A stretch of 64,000 nucleotides of DNA from an uncultured Pelagibacteraceae bacterium (GTDB lineage Bacteria; Pseudomonadota; Alphaproteobacteria; Pelagibacterales; Pelagibacteraceae), in contig CACCRN010000006.1 in NCBI GenBank assembly GCA_902548405.1, positions 1-64,000 on the forward strand. Direction: 5' to 3'. This document shows, piece by piece, positions 53,822-62,131 of this stretch. Position numbers and translations under genes: made by a program. Below the pieces are notes generated by a model. The model ran no database searches. It was not told the origin of the DNA and worked only from the letters and a program-made list of their open reading frames with translations. Numbering within the stretch: position 1 is the first letter of the stretch; each line of letters starts with the position of its first letter.

Positions 53822-53992
53822 CTATTGGCTCCTTTTATGTTTTACTTCTTTATCTTCTAAATTTTCGTTCACAGTTGGATGATTACTCAAACCACACTCA
53901 ACTTTAGCTTTGCTGGGTGAAACCACAGATTCTTGGGCCTCCATTAAGCATTTAATTTTATCTTCATCTAAATAAATTGTTTTGTTATTCAT
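53822..53992 (-). CDS. Hypothetical 56-aa protein upstream of azoR
   Basis: A short open frame from ATG 53992 to TAG 53822, starting MNNKTIYLDEDKIK. It is acidic at the N-terminus (LDEDK) and basic at the C-terminus (KEVKHKRSQ), with two Cys at residues 15 and 33. No membrane segment or known domain is seen. Its end contains the azoR ribosome-binding site, so it is probably translated as the first gene of the azoR-pirin unit. The two Cys suggest a thiol or metal role, but that is speculation. Confidence 0.5.
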   Translation of the reverse strand: MNNKTIYLDEDKIKCLMEAQESVVSPSKAKVECGLSNHPTVNENLEDKEVKHKRSQ

Positions 53993-54042
53993 GAAAACCT
54001 AAATAATAATTTTCAAAAACAATGCAAGTACGCAATATTTTC

Positions 54043-54052
54043 ATACTAGTAT
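54043..54052. promoter_or_regulatory. ATACTAGTAT palindrome in the azoR/HxlR divergent region
   Basis: A perfect 10-bp palindrome centred between the 56-aa gene and the HxlR regulator, 47 bp before the latter. HxlR-type regulators usually bind short palindromes in such divergent regions, so this is a candidate operator. With its AT-rich surroundings a chance occurrence cannot be excluded. Confidence 0.35.
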
Positions 54053-54099
54053 TAAAAAACATACCTTGAAATTAAAATTAAAAAGGTTAATTAAGCAGC

Positions 54100-54459
54100 A
54101 TGAAAGATTTAATTACTTGCCCAGCTGAAAGAGCAATTTATTTTTTAGGTGGTAAATGGAAAATTAGAATTCTATTTTCACTTTATGAAAATAAAAAAGT
54201 ACGATTTAACGAGCTCAAAAAAGTGCTAAAAACTATCACCCAGCAAATGTTGTCCAAACAACTAAAAGAATTAGAAACTGATGGTATCATTAACAGAAAA
54301 GTATACCAGGTAGTTCCTCCTAAAGTTGAATATTCTCTTACAGAATTTGGATTATCTGTAATTCCAATTTTAAAGTCTTTTTCTGATTGGAATAAAAAAA
54401 ATACGAGAACAATTGCAATAAAACTTAATAAAAGTTTTGAAGAAAATAGAATTAGATAA
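54100..54459 (+). CDS. HxlR-family transcriptional regulator
   Basis: A 119-aa winged-helix regulator. CPAERAIYFLGGKWKIRILFSLYENKKVRFNELKKVLKTITQQMLSKQLKELETDGIINRKVYQVVPPKVEYSLTEFG is the complete family domain. Cys7 near the N-terminus matches the redox-sensing Cys of YodB/HypR-type members, which sense quinones or aldehydes. It is divergent from the azoR unit and likely controls it. Confidence 0.92.
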   Translation: MKDLITCPAERAIYFLGGKWKIRILFSLYENKKVRFNELKKVLKTITQQMLSKQLKELETDGIINRKVYQVVPPKVEYSLTEFGLSVIPILKSFSDWNKKNTRTIAIKLNKSFEENRIR

Positions 54460-54467
54460 TTTTAACT

Positions 54468-54506
54468 AATCAAGAACCAATTCTCATTGGAGCACTATTG
54501 GAGCAA
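54468..54506 (+). repeat. Island repeat copy D next to the tRNA
   Basis: AATCAAGAACCAA followed by two ATTGGAGCA units starting at 54486 and 54497, 11 bp apart. It ends about 22 bp from the 3' end of tRNA-Met, the position where integrase arm-type sites would be found. Confidence 0.75.
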
Positions 54507-54527
54507 AATGATATCGATCGTCTAGAA

Positions 54528-54604
54528 TGGTAGCGGGAAGTGGGATCGAACCACTGACCTCGGGCTTATGAGTCCCGCGCTCTAACCAACTGAGCTACCC
54601 CGCC
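54528..54604 (-). tRNA. tRNA-Met (CAT anticodon)
   Basis: A 77-nt cloverleaf on the minus strand with CCA encoded. The acceptor arms GGCGGGG and TCCCGCT pair with G-U at both ends, as in alphaproteobacterial elongator tRNA-Met. The D-arm is GCTC/GAGC, the anticodon loop CTCATAA gives CAT, and the T-loop is GTTCGATCC-like. The anticodon stem has an A-G mismatch next to the loop. A lysidine-type tRNA-Ile2 with CAT is the alternative, but the acceptor stem favours Met. Confidence 0.9.
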
Positions 54605-54662
54605 ATAAAGTGAGAGATTTATACTACATTTATTAACTCTTTCAACTATAAGTAAATTTCCT

Positions 54663-55136
54663 ATGAAAAAAAAAATTACCTTTCTATTTATCAGCCACTT
54701 TTTCTTTTTAATAATTGGCTTTGGCTTAGGTGTATATTTTCTACCAATTTTAACAGCACCAGAATCAGTCGAAATAAGTAAAATTAATGAGTATGAAAAT
54801 AAATCTCAATATCAAACTGAGTTTGTAAGAGATTTAAGAGGGAGTGATCCATTTCACTGGGGAGAAGCAAAAGTTACAATTTCAAATAAAAAAATTACAG
54901 TTAATGGTGCAATTGCACCTGGACCAGATTACAAACTTTATCTAACTAATGAATTTACACAACATGAAGATGAATTTTTACCAATTAAAGATAGTGCCAA
55001 ATATGTTGCGGAAGTCAAAAGTTTTGAAAATTTTGTAATTGATGTTCCTTCAAATATTAATGTGAGTGAATACAATACTGTAGTTATTTGGTGTGAGAGT
55101 TTCAGTGAATTTATAACTGCAGCTAAATACCAATAA
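54663..55136 (+). CDS. Membrane-anchored DM13-domain protein
   Basis: A 157-aa protein with one N-terminal transmembrane segment (residues ~7-28) and a periplasmic DM13 domain. RDLRGSDPFHWGEAKVTISNKKITVNGAIAPGPDYKLYL and VSEYNTVVIWCESFSEFITAAKY are the family motifs; the Cys in VIWCE is the conserved redox-candidate residue. DM13 domains are proposed electron-transfer modules. It lies next to the island but outside its repeats. Confidence 0.88.
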   Translation: MKKKITFLFISHFFFLIIGFGLGVYFLPILTAPESVEISKINEYENKSQYQTEFVRDLRGSDPFHWGEAKVTISNKKITVNGAIAPGPDYKLYLTNEFTQHEDEFLPIKDSAKYVAEVKSFENFVIDVPSNINVSEYNTVVIWCESFSEFITAAKYQ

Positions 55137-55160
55137 TTTTATAGTAAATATAATTTTTAA

Positions 55161-57605
55161 TTAACTATTTTTAAAATTGGTTTGTTTTAATGGTTTAAAA
55201 ATAATTTCAGCAGGATATTTGATTTTTTCAATTTCTATTGAAATATTTCCTTTCAGAAGTTCATCGTCTGAGTAGTCATTATTTATATAACCAAATGCAA
55301 GATTTTTTTTAAAGTTAAAAGAATAATTACCTGATGTCGTTCTTCCAATTATCTTATTATCTTTATAAATTGGTTCATCGTGAAGTAGAAGAGGTTTTCC
55401 TGGTTCGTTGTTTTTAAGGATAAACATAGCAAACTTCCTATCAATTTTTTTATTTTTTATTTTTCCCAATGCCTCTCTTCCAATAAAATTAAATTCTTTC
55501 TTATAATTAATTGTAAAGTTAAGACCTGCTTGATATTGATTTTCTTCGGGTGAAATATCATGACCCCAATGTAAAAAACCACTTTCCATTCTCATTGTAT
55601 CTAATGCATGCATTCCACAATTAGATAAATTATATTTTTTACCTTTTTCTATTAATTTCTCATATATATTTTTAGACTGAGAATTTTTAATATAAAGCTC
55701 ATAACCTAACTCTCCAACGTAAGATAATCTTTGGGTCCATATTTTAGTTCCATCAATTTCTATATATTTAGAATTCGCAAACTTAAAGTTTTCATTGCTA
55801 AAATCATCTGAACTTAAATCTTGCATTAACAATCTACTCTTTGGACCAAATATTCCAAATACACAATAATCATCAGTAATGTCTGTTAACTCAACATCAT
55901 CCGACAGATGCTTTTTGATATGAAATTTATCTCTTTCTCTTGTTGCTGCAGAACTAATTATTCTAAAATGATTTTGATCTATACAAACTACTGTAAGATC
56001 TGTTTCTATTCCTCCATCTTTATTAAGCATATGAGTGTAAGTACATTTTCCAGGTTCCTGCTTTATATTTGATGTACAAATTCTCTGAAGATCTTCATGT
56101 GCTTTATCAGATTTAATTTCGAATTTAGAAAACGGAGATAAATCATATAAACCAACATTTGTTAGTGTATTGTTAGTTTCGTATTCAACTGATGGGTACC
56201 AATTTTGATAGTTGTAACTGTATTTATACTCAGCTTTTTCTCCATCAAGAGCAAACCACATTGGTCTTTCGTATCCAGCTGAAACTCCAAAACATGCACC
56301 AAAACTTTTTAACTCATCATGGTATGGTAGTTTTTTTACATTTCTAGATGTTTTGTGTTGTTTATAAGGCCAATGCATTCCATACAAATCTCCAAGGGAC
56401 TCTGTAATACGATCTTTAATAAAACCTAATTCTGAATGAAACTTTTGAAATCTCTTAATATCATAATTAAAAATATCTTCGTTAATGTGGCCAGTCATTA
56501 ACCATTCTGCAGTTACTTTTCCAACTCCTCCTCCACTTCCAATACCAATACTATTCAAACCACAACTAACAAATAAATTTTTAACTTCAGGAACTTCGCC
56601 TAATAAAGAATTGGTATCAGGCGTAAAAGACTCTGGTCCTGAAAAAAACTTTCTAATTCCAGCTTGCTCTAAAACTGGAAATCGTTTCATAGATTTTTCT
56701 AAATATGGTTCAAAATGATCAAAATTTTCTGGAAATTCACCGAATGAAAAATCTTCTGGAACTTTATTAGTATCTTTAAATGCAGGGATTGATTTACCTT
56801 CAAATATTCCAATTAAAAGTTTTCCAGCATCTTCTTTGATATAAGTACTGCTGTCAAAATCTCTTATTACAGGTAATGTTGGTGAAAGATTTTCAATTGG
56901 CTCTGTAATTACATAAAAATGTTCAGCAGGATATAAAGGAATGCTAACTCCTATTTTTTCTCCAATTTGTCTAGACCACATGCCTGTTGCAAGGACCACA
57001 TATTCACATTCAATATCTTGCCCATTAACTCTAACACCACTAACTCTACCATTTTTAGTTAATATTGTTTCAATAGGTGATTGCTCAAATAATTTTGCTC
57101 CACCTAATCTTGCACCTTTTGCTAACATGTGTGTAACACCACTTGGATCAGCTGCACCATCACCAGGCATTAACACTCCACCTTTTAAATCCTCTGTGTA
57201 CATGATTGGATAATTTTTCTTTATTTGATCTTTATCTAAAATCTTAATATCAACATCATACAATTGAGCCGTAGTTGCTTGTCTTTGAAGCTCTTGCCAT
57301 CTAGCATCTGTTTGAGCAATAGATAAAGCTCCATTAATTCTTAAACCTGCAGAGTGATCAACTTCTTTTTCTAATTTTTTATATAAATCTAAAGTATATT
57401 TTCTAATTTTTGTAATTGCTGCTGTAGGTCCTAACTGACTAACTAATCCTGCTGCATGCCAAGTTGTACCTGATGTTAATTGATCTCTTTCTAAAAGAAC
57501 AACATCTTTCCAGCCAAATTTTGTTAAGTGGTAAGCAACAGAACAACCAATAACACCACCTCCGACAACAACTACCTTTGTGCTAGAGGGATATTTTTTT
57601 TCCAT
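55161..57605 (-). CDS. Dimethylglycine dehydrogenase-like FAD enzyme with GcvT domain
   Basis: An 814-aa enzyme demethylating dimethylglycine or sarcosine with tetrahydrofolate. The N-terminal FAD site is VVVVGGGVIGCSVAYHLTKFGWKDVVLLER, followed by SGTTWHAAGLVSQLG, where the His of WHAAG is the covalent flavin attachment in this family. The C-terminal half from ~430 is the aminomethyltransferase (GcvT) domain, with MWFALDGEKAEY, SPFSKFEIKSDKA, GELGYELYIKN and GHDISPEENQYQAGLNFTINYKKEFNFIG. It follows ald by 2 bp in a shared unit, and feeds one-carbon units and glycine. Confidence 0.88.
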   Translation of the reverse strand: MEKKYPSSTKVVVVGGGVIGCSVAYHLTKFGWKDVVLLERDQLTSGTTWHAAGLVSQLGPTAAITKIRKYTLDLYKKLEKEVDHSAGLRINGALSIAQTDARWQELQRQATTAQLYDVDIKILDKDQIKKNYPIMYTEDLKGGVLMPGDGAADPSGVTHMLAKGARLGGAKLFEQSPIETILTKNGRVSGVRVNGQDIECEYVVLATGMWSRQIGEKIGVSIPLYPAEHFYVITEPIENLSPTLPVIRDFDSSTYIKEDAGKLLIGIFEGKSIPAFKDTNKVPEDFSFGEFPENFDHFEPYLEKSMKRFPVLEQAGIRKFFSGPESFTPDTNSLLGEVPEVKNLFVSCGLNSIGIGSGGGVGKVTAEWLMTGHINEDIFNYDIKRFQKFHSELGFIKDRITESLGDLYGMHWPYKQHKTSRNVKKLPYHDELKSFGACFGVSAGYERPMWFALDGEKAEYKYSYNYQNWYPSVEYETNNTLTNVGLYDLSPFSKFEIKSDKAHEDLQRICTSNIKQEPGKCTYTHMLNKDGGIETDLTVVCIDQNHFRIISSAATRERDKFHIKKHLSDDVELTDITDDYCVFGIFGPKSRLLMQDLSSDDFSNENFKFANSKYIEIDGTKIWTQRLSYVGELGYELYIKNSQSKNIYEKLIEKGKKYNLSNCGMHALDTMRMESGFLHWGHDISPEENQYQAGLNFTINYKKEFNFIGREALGKIKNKKIDRKFAMFILKNNEPGKPLLLHDEPIYKDNKIIGRTTSGNYSFNFKKNLAFGYINNDYSDDELLKGNISIEIEKIKYPAEIIFKPLKQTNFKNS

Positions 57606-57607
57606 TA

Positions 57608-58726
57608 CTAATGTTTGACAGCTTCTCTAGGGTCTACAAAGTTGTGGTCAAATACATCTGCAACTGCTTTATAAGTTACCATTCCTTTATGAACATTTAA
57701 TCCAGCTAAAAAGTTTTTATCCTCACTTAAAGCTTTTTGATAACCATTGTTAGCAAGTTTAACTAGATAAGGTAACGTTGCATTGTTTAAAGCTAAAGTA
57801 GAAGTTCTTGGAACTCCACCTGGCATATTTGCTACACAATAATGAACAACATCATCAACAATATAAGTTGGTTCACCGTGTGTAGTTGGTTTACTTGTTT
57901 CAACGCATCCACCTTGATCAATTGCAACATCAACAATAACAGAACCTCTTTTCATACTTTTAATCATATCTTTAGTAACTAATTTTGGGGCTTCTGCACC
58001 TGGAATTAAAACTCCTCCAACTAATAAATCTGCCTCAGAAACTAATTTTGGAAGATCAATGTTATCACTTTGCTCTGGAATAATTTTATCACCAAACATC
58101 TCTACTAATTGTTTTAATCTAGCTTCAGATTTATCAACGATATGCACTTTAGCTTGCATACCTGTTGCAATAACTGCAGCATTTTCACCTACAACACCAC
58201 CGCCTAAAATTACTACAGTTCCACTGGTTACACCTGGAGCACCACCTAATAAAAGTCCTCTTCCACTTTGATTTTTTTCTAAACAATGTGCACCAGCTTG
58301 TACTGACATTCTACCAGCAACTGCACTCATCGGAGCTAATAATGGTAATCTACCATTATCATCTGTTACTGTCTCGTAAGCAATGTTAACACTTTTTGAT
58401 TTAATTAATCCTTCAGTTAATTCTTTCGCTGCAGCTAAGTGAAGATATGTGTAAACAATTTGATTTTCTCTAATCATATCAACCTCAACTTTTTGAGGCT
58501 CTTTAACCTTAACAATTATGTCTGCATCATTAAAAATATCAGCTGCAGTGCTTGCTATTTTTGCACCTGCATTTGTATATTGATCATTTTCAAATCCAGC
58601 TTCAAACCCACCATTGTTTTCAACAATAACTTCGTGACCTTCAGAAACTAAAATTTTAACACTTTCTGGTGTTAAACCTATTCTGTTTTCTTGAGGTTTT
58701 ATCTCCTTAGGTACGCCTATCTTCAT
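57608..58726 (-). CDS. ald: Alanine dehydrogenase
   Basis: Interconverts alanine and pyruvate with NAD. From ATG 58726 it is 372 aa; this start has GGAGAG about 6 nt upstream, better than the GTG two codons before. MKIGVPKEIKPQENRIGLTPESVKILVSEGHEV, KVKEPQ, YTYLHLAAAKELT and VVILGGGVVGENAAVIATGMQAKVHIVDKSE (NAD site) and GGCVETSKPTTHGEPTYIVDDVVHYCVANMPGGVPRTST are diagnostic. It can regenerate the pyruvate used by the aminotransferase upstream. Confidence 0.95.
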   Translation of the reverse strand: MKIGVPKEIKPQENRIGLTPESVKILVSEGHEVIVENNGGFEAGFENDQYTNAGAKIASTAADIFNDADIIVKVKEPQKVEVDMIRENQIVYTYLHLAAAKELTEGLIKSKSVNIAYETVTDDNGRLPLLAPMSAVAGRMSVQAGAHCLEKNQSGRGLLLGGAPGVTSGTVVILGGGVVGENAAVIATGMQAKVHIVDKSEARLKQLVEMFGDKIIPEQSDNIDLPKLVSEADLLVGGVLIPGAEAPKLVTKDMIKSMKRGSVIVDVAIDQGGCVETSKPTTHGEPTYIVDDVVHYCVANMPGGVPRTSTLALNNATLPYLVKLANNGYQKALSEDKNFLAGLNVHKGMVTYKAVADVFDHNFVDPREAVKH

Positions 58727-58756
58727 AAGCACTCTCCATGTCTTTAATTAAACTAA

Positions 58757-60103
58757 TTAGTTCTTTTGGTTTTTTTGATAGTTCGTAATACCTGTTCTTA
58801 GTTTATCAATAATCTCATCTATATGTTTTTCTTCACATATAAATTGAGGAGCGATAATTAGACAGTCACCAGTTGCTTTAAAGTTAACACCTGCTTCATA
58901 ACAAGCTTTAAAACATTCGTATCCTGCTTTACCTGGTTTAGTATTCATTTTCATATCAATACCACCCATCATTCCATAACCTCTTATGTTCTCAACAGAC
59001 TCTAAGTCTTGAAGAGAAAATAATCCTTTTTGGAAATAAGGTGCTAAATTTTTTGCTCTATTAAAGATATCTTCTTTTTCAAAAATATCTTGAACAGCTA
59101 AACCTGCTGCTACTGCAACCGGAATTCCTGAATAAGTATATCCATGAAATAATTCAACAGATCCCATTGGAGAAGCATCCATTACTGCATCATAAATTTC
59201 ATCTTTACATGCAACTACACCCATTGGAACAACACCATTAGTTGTTGCTTTAGCCATAGTCATTAAATCTGGAGTAACACCAAATTCATGACTTGCAAAA
59301 GAAGAACCTGTTCTTCCCCAACCTGTAATTACTTCATCAAAAATTAAAAGTATTCCATGCTTGTCACAAATTTCTCTTAATCTTTGTAAATATCCTTTTG
59401 GTGGAACTAAAGTTCCTGTAGAACCAGCAATTGGTTCTACAATACAAGCTGCAATATTTTCTGGTCCAAAGTTACTTGCAATTCTCTCTAGATCATCTGC
59501 AAGATCTCCTCCTGTTTCTGGTTGACCACTAACAAATTTATGTTCTGGTAGATGCGTGTGTCTCATGTGTTGAACACCTGGCATTAAAATACTTGCAAAT
59601 GTTTTAACATTATTAATCATTCCACCAACTGAAACACACCCAATGTTCATTCCGTGATAACCTCTTTCACGTCCTACAAATCTAAATCTATGAGCGTTTC
59701 CTTTTGCTCTGTGATAAGCAATTGCAATCTTAATTGCAGTTTCAACAGCTGTTGAACCACAAATAGTAAAAAACATTTTATTTAAGTCACCTGGAGTATG
59801 TTTTGAAATTTTTGTGGCTAATTCAAATGAACCACCAAAACCTTGTTGAAATGGTTGAGCATAATCTAAAGTCTCTAATTGTTTGGTAACTGCCTCTGTA
59901 ATTTCTCTTCTTCCATGTCCTAATGGATTGCAAAATAATCCTGAGCTTGCATCAATTTGTGTTTTTCCATGGTGAGTTTTTAAATAAACTCCTTTTGCTT
60001 CAGTAATTAATCTTGGGTTTGCTTTAAAATCTTTATTCGATGTAAATGGCATCCAATGTTCATTTAATGAATTTGGAACTGAAGTTCTTGTCTCTGAGCT
60101 CAT
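58757..60103 (-). CDS. Class III omega-amino-acid--pyruvate aminotransferase (beta-alanine or taurine type)
   Basis: A 448-aa PLP enzyme. HWMPFTSNKDFKANPRLITEAKGVYLK is the N-terminal segment typical of beta-alanine/omega-amino acid:pyruvate aminotransferases and taurine:pyruvate aminotransferases. The GSTAVETAIKIA loop binds PLP phosphate, FDEVITGWGRTG contains the PLP-binding Asp, and the Schiff-base Lys is in MAKATTNG. Ald beside it would recycle alanine, and the divergent tauABC-type transporter supplies the amine. Taurine is favoured by context, beta-alanine by sequence impression. No xsc gene is in the window. Confidence 0.85.
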   Translation of the reverse strand: MSSETRTSVPNSLNEHWMPFTSNKDFKANPRLITEAKGVYLKTHHGKTQIDASSGLFCNPLGHGRREITEAVTKQLETLDYAQPFQQGFGGSFELATKISKHTPGDLNKMFFTICGSTAVETAIKIAIAYHRAKGNAHRFRFVGRERGYHGMNIGCVSVGGMINNVKTFASILMPGVQHMRHTHLPEHKFVSGQPETGGDLADDLERIASNFGPENIAACIVEPIAGSTGTLVPPKGYLQRLREICDKHGILLIFDEVITGWGRTGSSFASHEFGVTPDLMTMAKATTNGVVPMGVVACKDEIYDAVMDASPMGSVELFHGYTYSGIPVAVAAGLAVQDIFEKEDIFNRAKNLAPYFQKGLFSLQDLESVENIRGYGMMGGIDMKMNTKPGKAGYECFKACYEAGVNFKATGDCLIIAPQFICEEKHIDEIIDKLRTGITNYQKNQKN

Positions 60104-60306
60104 AAATTTTTTTTCTCTCTTTATTAACTGTTATAAATATTTCCAACTATTAGACTAAATGAATTACTTTGCTAGAGAAATTTTGACCACCCAAAATGAT
60201 GCGTCATAAGTATACAACTTTTAATTGAATCTATCTTTTTGTTTTACAACCGCTCAAAATTGAATTTAAATAAGCACAATTTAATTAAATTAACATAGGG
60301 GAATAA

Positions 60307-61248
60307 ATGAAAAAAATACTAAGTTTTATTCTAGGATCTATTTTTGCTCTTAACCTTTCAATTTCAGTTGCAAACTCTGCAGCTACTGAGGTTAGAGTTG
60401 CATACTTTCTAGAATGGCCAAGTCCAAATCTAGAGGACATGCAGAAGAAAAATTTTGCTAAAGCTCTTGGTGTACCAGTTAAGTGGACAAACTTCACTAA
60501 CGGTGGAGCTATGACTGATGCAATGTTAGCAGGAGATATTGATATTTCTTACTCACAAGGTTTAGTACCTTTCATCAATGCTGTAAAATCAAATGCACCA
60601 CTTAAGTTAGTGGACATTGCTATGGAATACGGAATGGGTGGAACTACTTGTGTAACATCAAATGCATCTGGAATTACGAAAGCTAACGCTACTGAATTAG
60701 AAGGTAAAAAAGTTGCTGTTCCACTAGGAACAATGGCTGAATACGTTTTTGATGAAAGTATGAAAGTTGTTGGTGCTGACAGAAGTAAAATGGATATCAT
60801 TCAAATGGACCCTGAAGAAGGTGCTGCTGCATTAGTAAGTGGTGATGTTGTAATGGCATGTTTATTTGGTGGTAACTCTATTAAAGCGGCAACTGCAGTT
60901 GGTTCAAGATTATTAACTGTAGACGAAGCAAGAGCTGCTGGTATCTTAGGTATAGATATCACATCTGTTACAGATAAATTCATGAAAGAAAATCCAGGAA
61001 TGCTAAGAACTTTCATCGAAGTAACTCACGAAGCAAATGACAGATACAGATCAGGTAAGTCTGATATGAATGCTATGTCAAAAGCTTCTGAAATGACTGT
61101 TGCTGACATGAAAGAAACTTTGAGTGGATTTAAATTCTTAACTCCAGAAGAAACTAAAGCTTCTATGGAGAGCGGTAACCTAGATGGGTTCTTAAAAGGA
61201 ATGGGAACTCCAGCTGGTAACGTAGACACAAGTTTCTTACCTTTATAA
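60307..61248 (+). CDS. tauA: Taurine-type ABC transporter periplasmic binding protein
   Basis: A 313-aa binding protein with a signal peptide to about residue 26 (ANSA). VRVAYFLEWPSPNLEDMQKKNFAKALGVPVKWTNFTNGGAMTDAMLAGDIDISYSQGLVPFINAV and GGTTCVTSNASGI and EGKKVAVPLGTMAEYVFDESMK belong to the TauA/SsuA group, which binds sulfonates and related amines. It is divergent from the aminotransferase gene (203-bp gap with both promoters and nothing else clear). A hairpin follows the stop. Confidence 0.85.
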   Translation: MKKILSFILGSIFALNLSISVANSAATEVRVAYFLEWPSPNLEDMQKKNFAKALGVPVKWTNFTNGGAMTDAMLAGDIDISYSQGLVPFINAVKSNAPLKLVDIAMEYGMGGTTCVTSNASGITKANATELEGKKVAVPLGTMAEYVFDESMKVVGADRSKMDIIQMDPEEGAAALVSGDVVMACLFGGNSIKAATAVGSRLLTVDEARAAGILGIDITSVTDKFMKENPGMLRTFIEVTHEANDRYRSGKSDMNAMSKASEMTVADMKETLSGFKFLTPEETKASMESGNLDGFLKGMGTPAGNVDTSFLPL

Positions 61249-61269
61249 TTTTAAAGGTTTAAGACTTTT

Positions 61270-61308
61270 AAATAGGCACTGATTTAAAAATTAGTGCCTA
61301 TTTTTTTT
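61270..61308 (+). terminator. Hairpin with T-run between tauA and tauB
   Basis: AAATAGGCACT at 61270-61280 pairs with AGTGCCTATTT at 61293-61303 over a 12-nt loop, followed by eight T. It is a good intrinsic terminator placed inside the transporter operon, so most transcripts probably stop after tauA, giving excess binding protein. Confidence 0.88.
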
Positions 61309-61333
61309 AAAAAATTTCTAATATAAGGGCACT

Positions 61334-62131
61334 ATGAGTGATCTTGTTTCTCAAAATCTAAATATGATTTTTAAAACTCCAAAAGGAGAAACAGTTCATG
61401 CATTAAAAGATGTTAGTTTTACTTTAAAAAAAGGAGAACTGCTTACTGTTCTTGGCCCATCTGGTTGTGGAAAAACAACTTTATTAAATATTACTGCAGG
61501 ATTTTTAAGACCGACTTCGGGAAAAATTACTTTAAATAATAATGAAATAGATGGACCTGGTGTTGAAAGAGGAATGGTGTTTCAACAAGGTGCTTTGTTT
61601 GAATGGTTAACAGTTGCTGAAAACGTAAACTTTGGTCTTCGAATGAAAAGTGAAGATCCAGAAGTAACAGCAAAAAAAGTTGAAGAATGGCTAGATATAG
61701 TTGGTTTAAAAGGATTTGGTAACACTCCTACTTATCAATTATCAGGTGGTATGCAGCAAAGGGTTGCTCTTGCAAGATGTTTGATTAATGATCCTGATTT
61801 AATTTTAATGGATGAGCCATTAGGTGCTTTGGATGCATTAACAAGAGAAAAGATGCAGTCTTTAGTTTTAAAAATTTGGAAAGAAACTGGAAAAACAATT
61901 ATTTTAATTACTCACTCTGTTGAAGAAGCTCTTTTACTTGGTGAAAGATTATATGTAATGGCGCCAAGACCTGGAAGAATACATAAAGAGTACAATCTTC
62001 CATTTGCTGAAATGGGTCTTACTCAAGATTTAAGAGAAATTAAAAAAAATAAAGAATTTTCATCTACTAGAGAAGAAATTTTATCCATGATCTGGAATAT
62101 GGAAGAAGAAATAATGGGGAAAGATAATTAA
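61334..62131 (+). CDS. tauB: Taurine-type ABC transporter ATP-binding protein
   Basis: A 265-aa ATPase of the SsuB/TauB type. Walker A is GPSGCGKTT near residue 42, the Q-loop is MVFQQGALFEW, the signature is LSGGMQQRVALARC, and Walker B is LILMDEPLGALD with the switch His in LITHSVEEAL. It ends one base into the permease start (TAATG), so translation is coupled. Confidence 0.94.
   Translation: MSDLVSQNLNMIFKTPKGETVHALKDVSFTLKKGELLTVLGPSGCGKTTLLNITAGFLRPTSGKITLNNNEIDGPGVERGMVFQQGALFEWLTVAENVNFGLRMKSEDPEVTAKKVEEWLDIVGLKGFGNTPTYQLSGGMQQRVALARCLINDPDLILMDEPLGALDALTREKMQSLVLKIWKETGKTIILITHSVEEALLLGERLYVMAPRPGRIHKEYNLPFAEMGLTQDLREIKKNKEFSSTREEILSMIWNMEEEIMGKDN

Larger units (their letters stand above)
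51049..54574. mobile_element. Small genomic island integrated at tRNA-Met
   Basis: A 47-bp segment of the tRNA-Met gene, from the anticodon loop to the encoded CCA (54528-54574), is repeated perfectly and in the same orientation at 51049-51095. The intact tRNA lies at one end and the orphan 3' part at the other, exactly as left by a tyrosine integrase that targets the tRNA 3' half. The 3.4 kb between hold an arylsulfotransferase-like gene, a pirin-azoreductase-56-aa gene run and an HxlR regulator. No integrase is present, so the element is either a remnant or depends on another recombinase. The boundary repeats are seen directly; the mobile history is inference. Confidence 0.75.
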
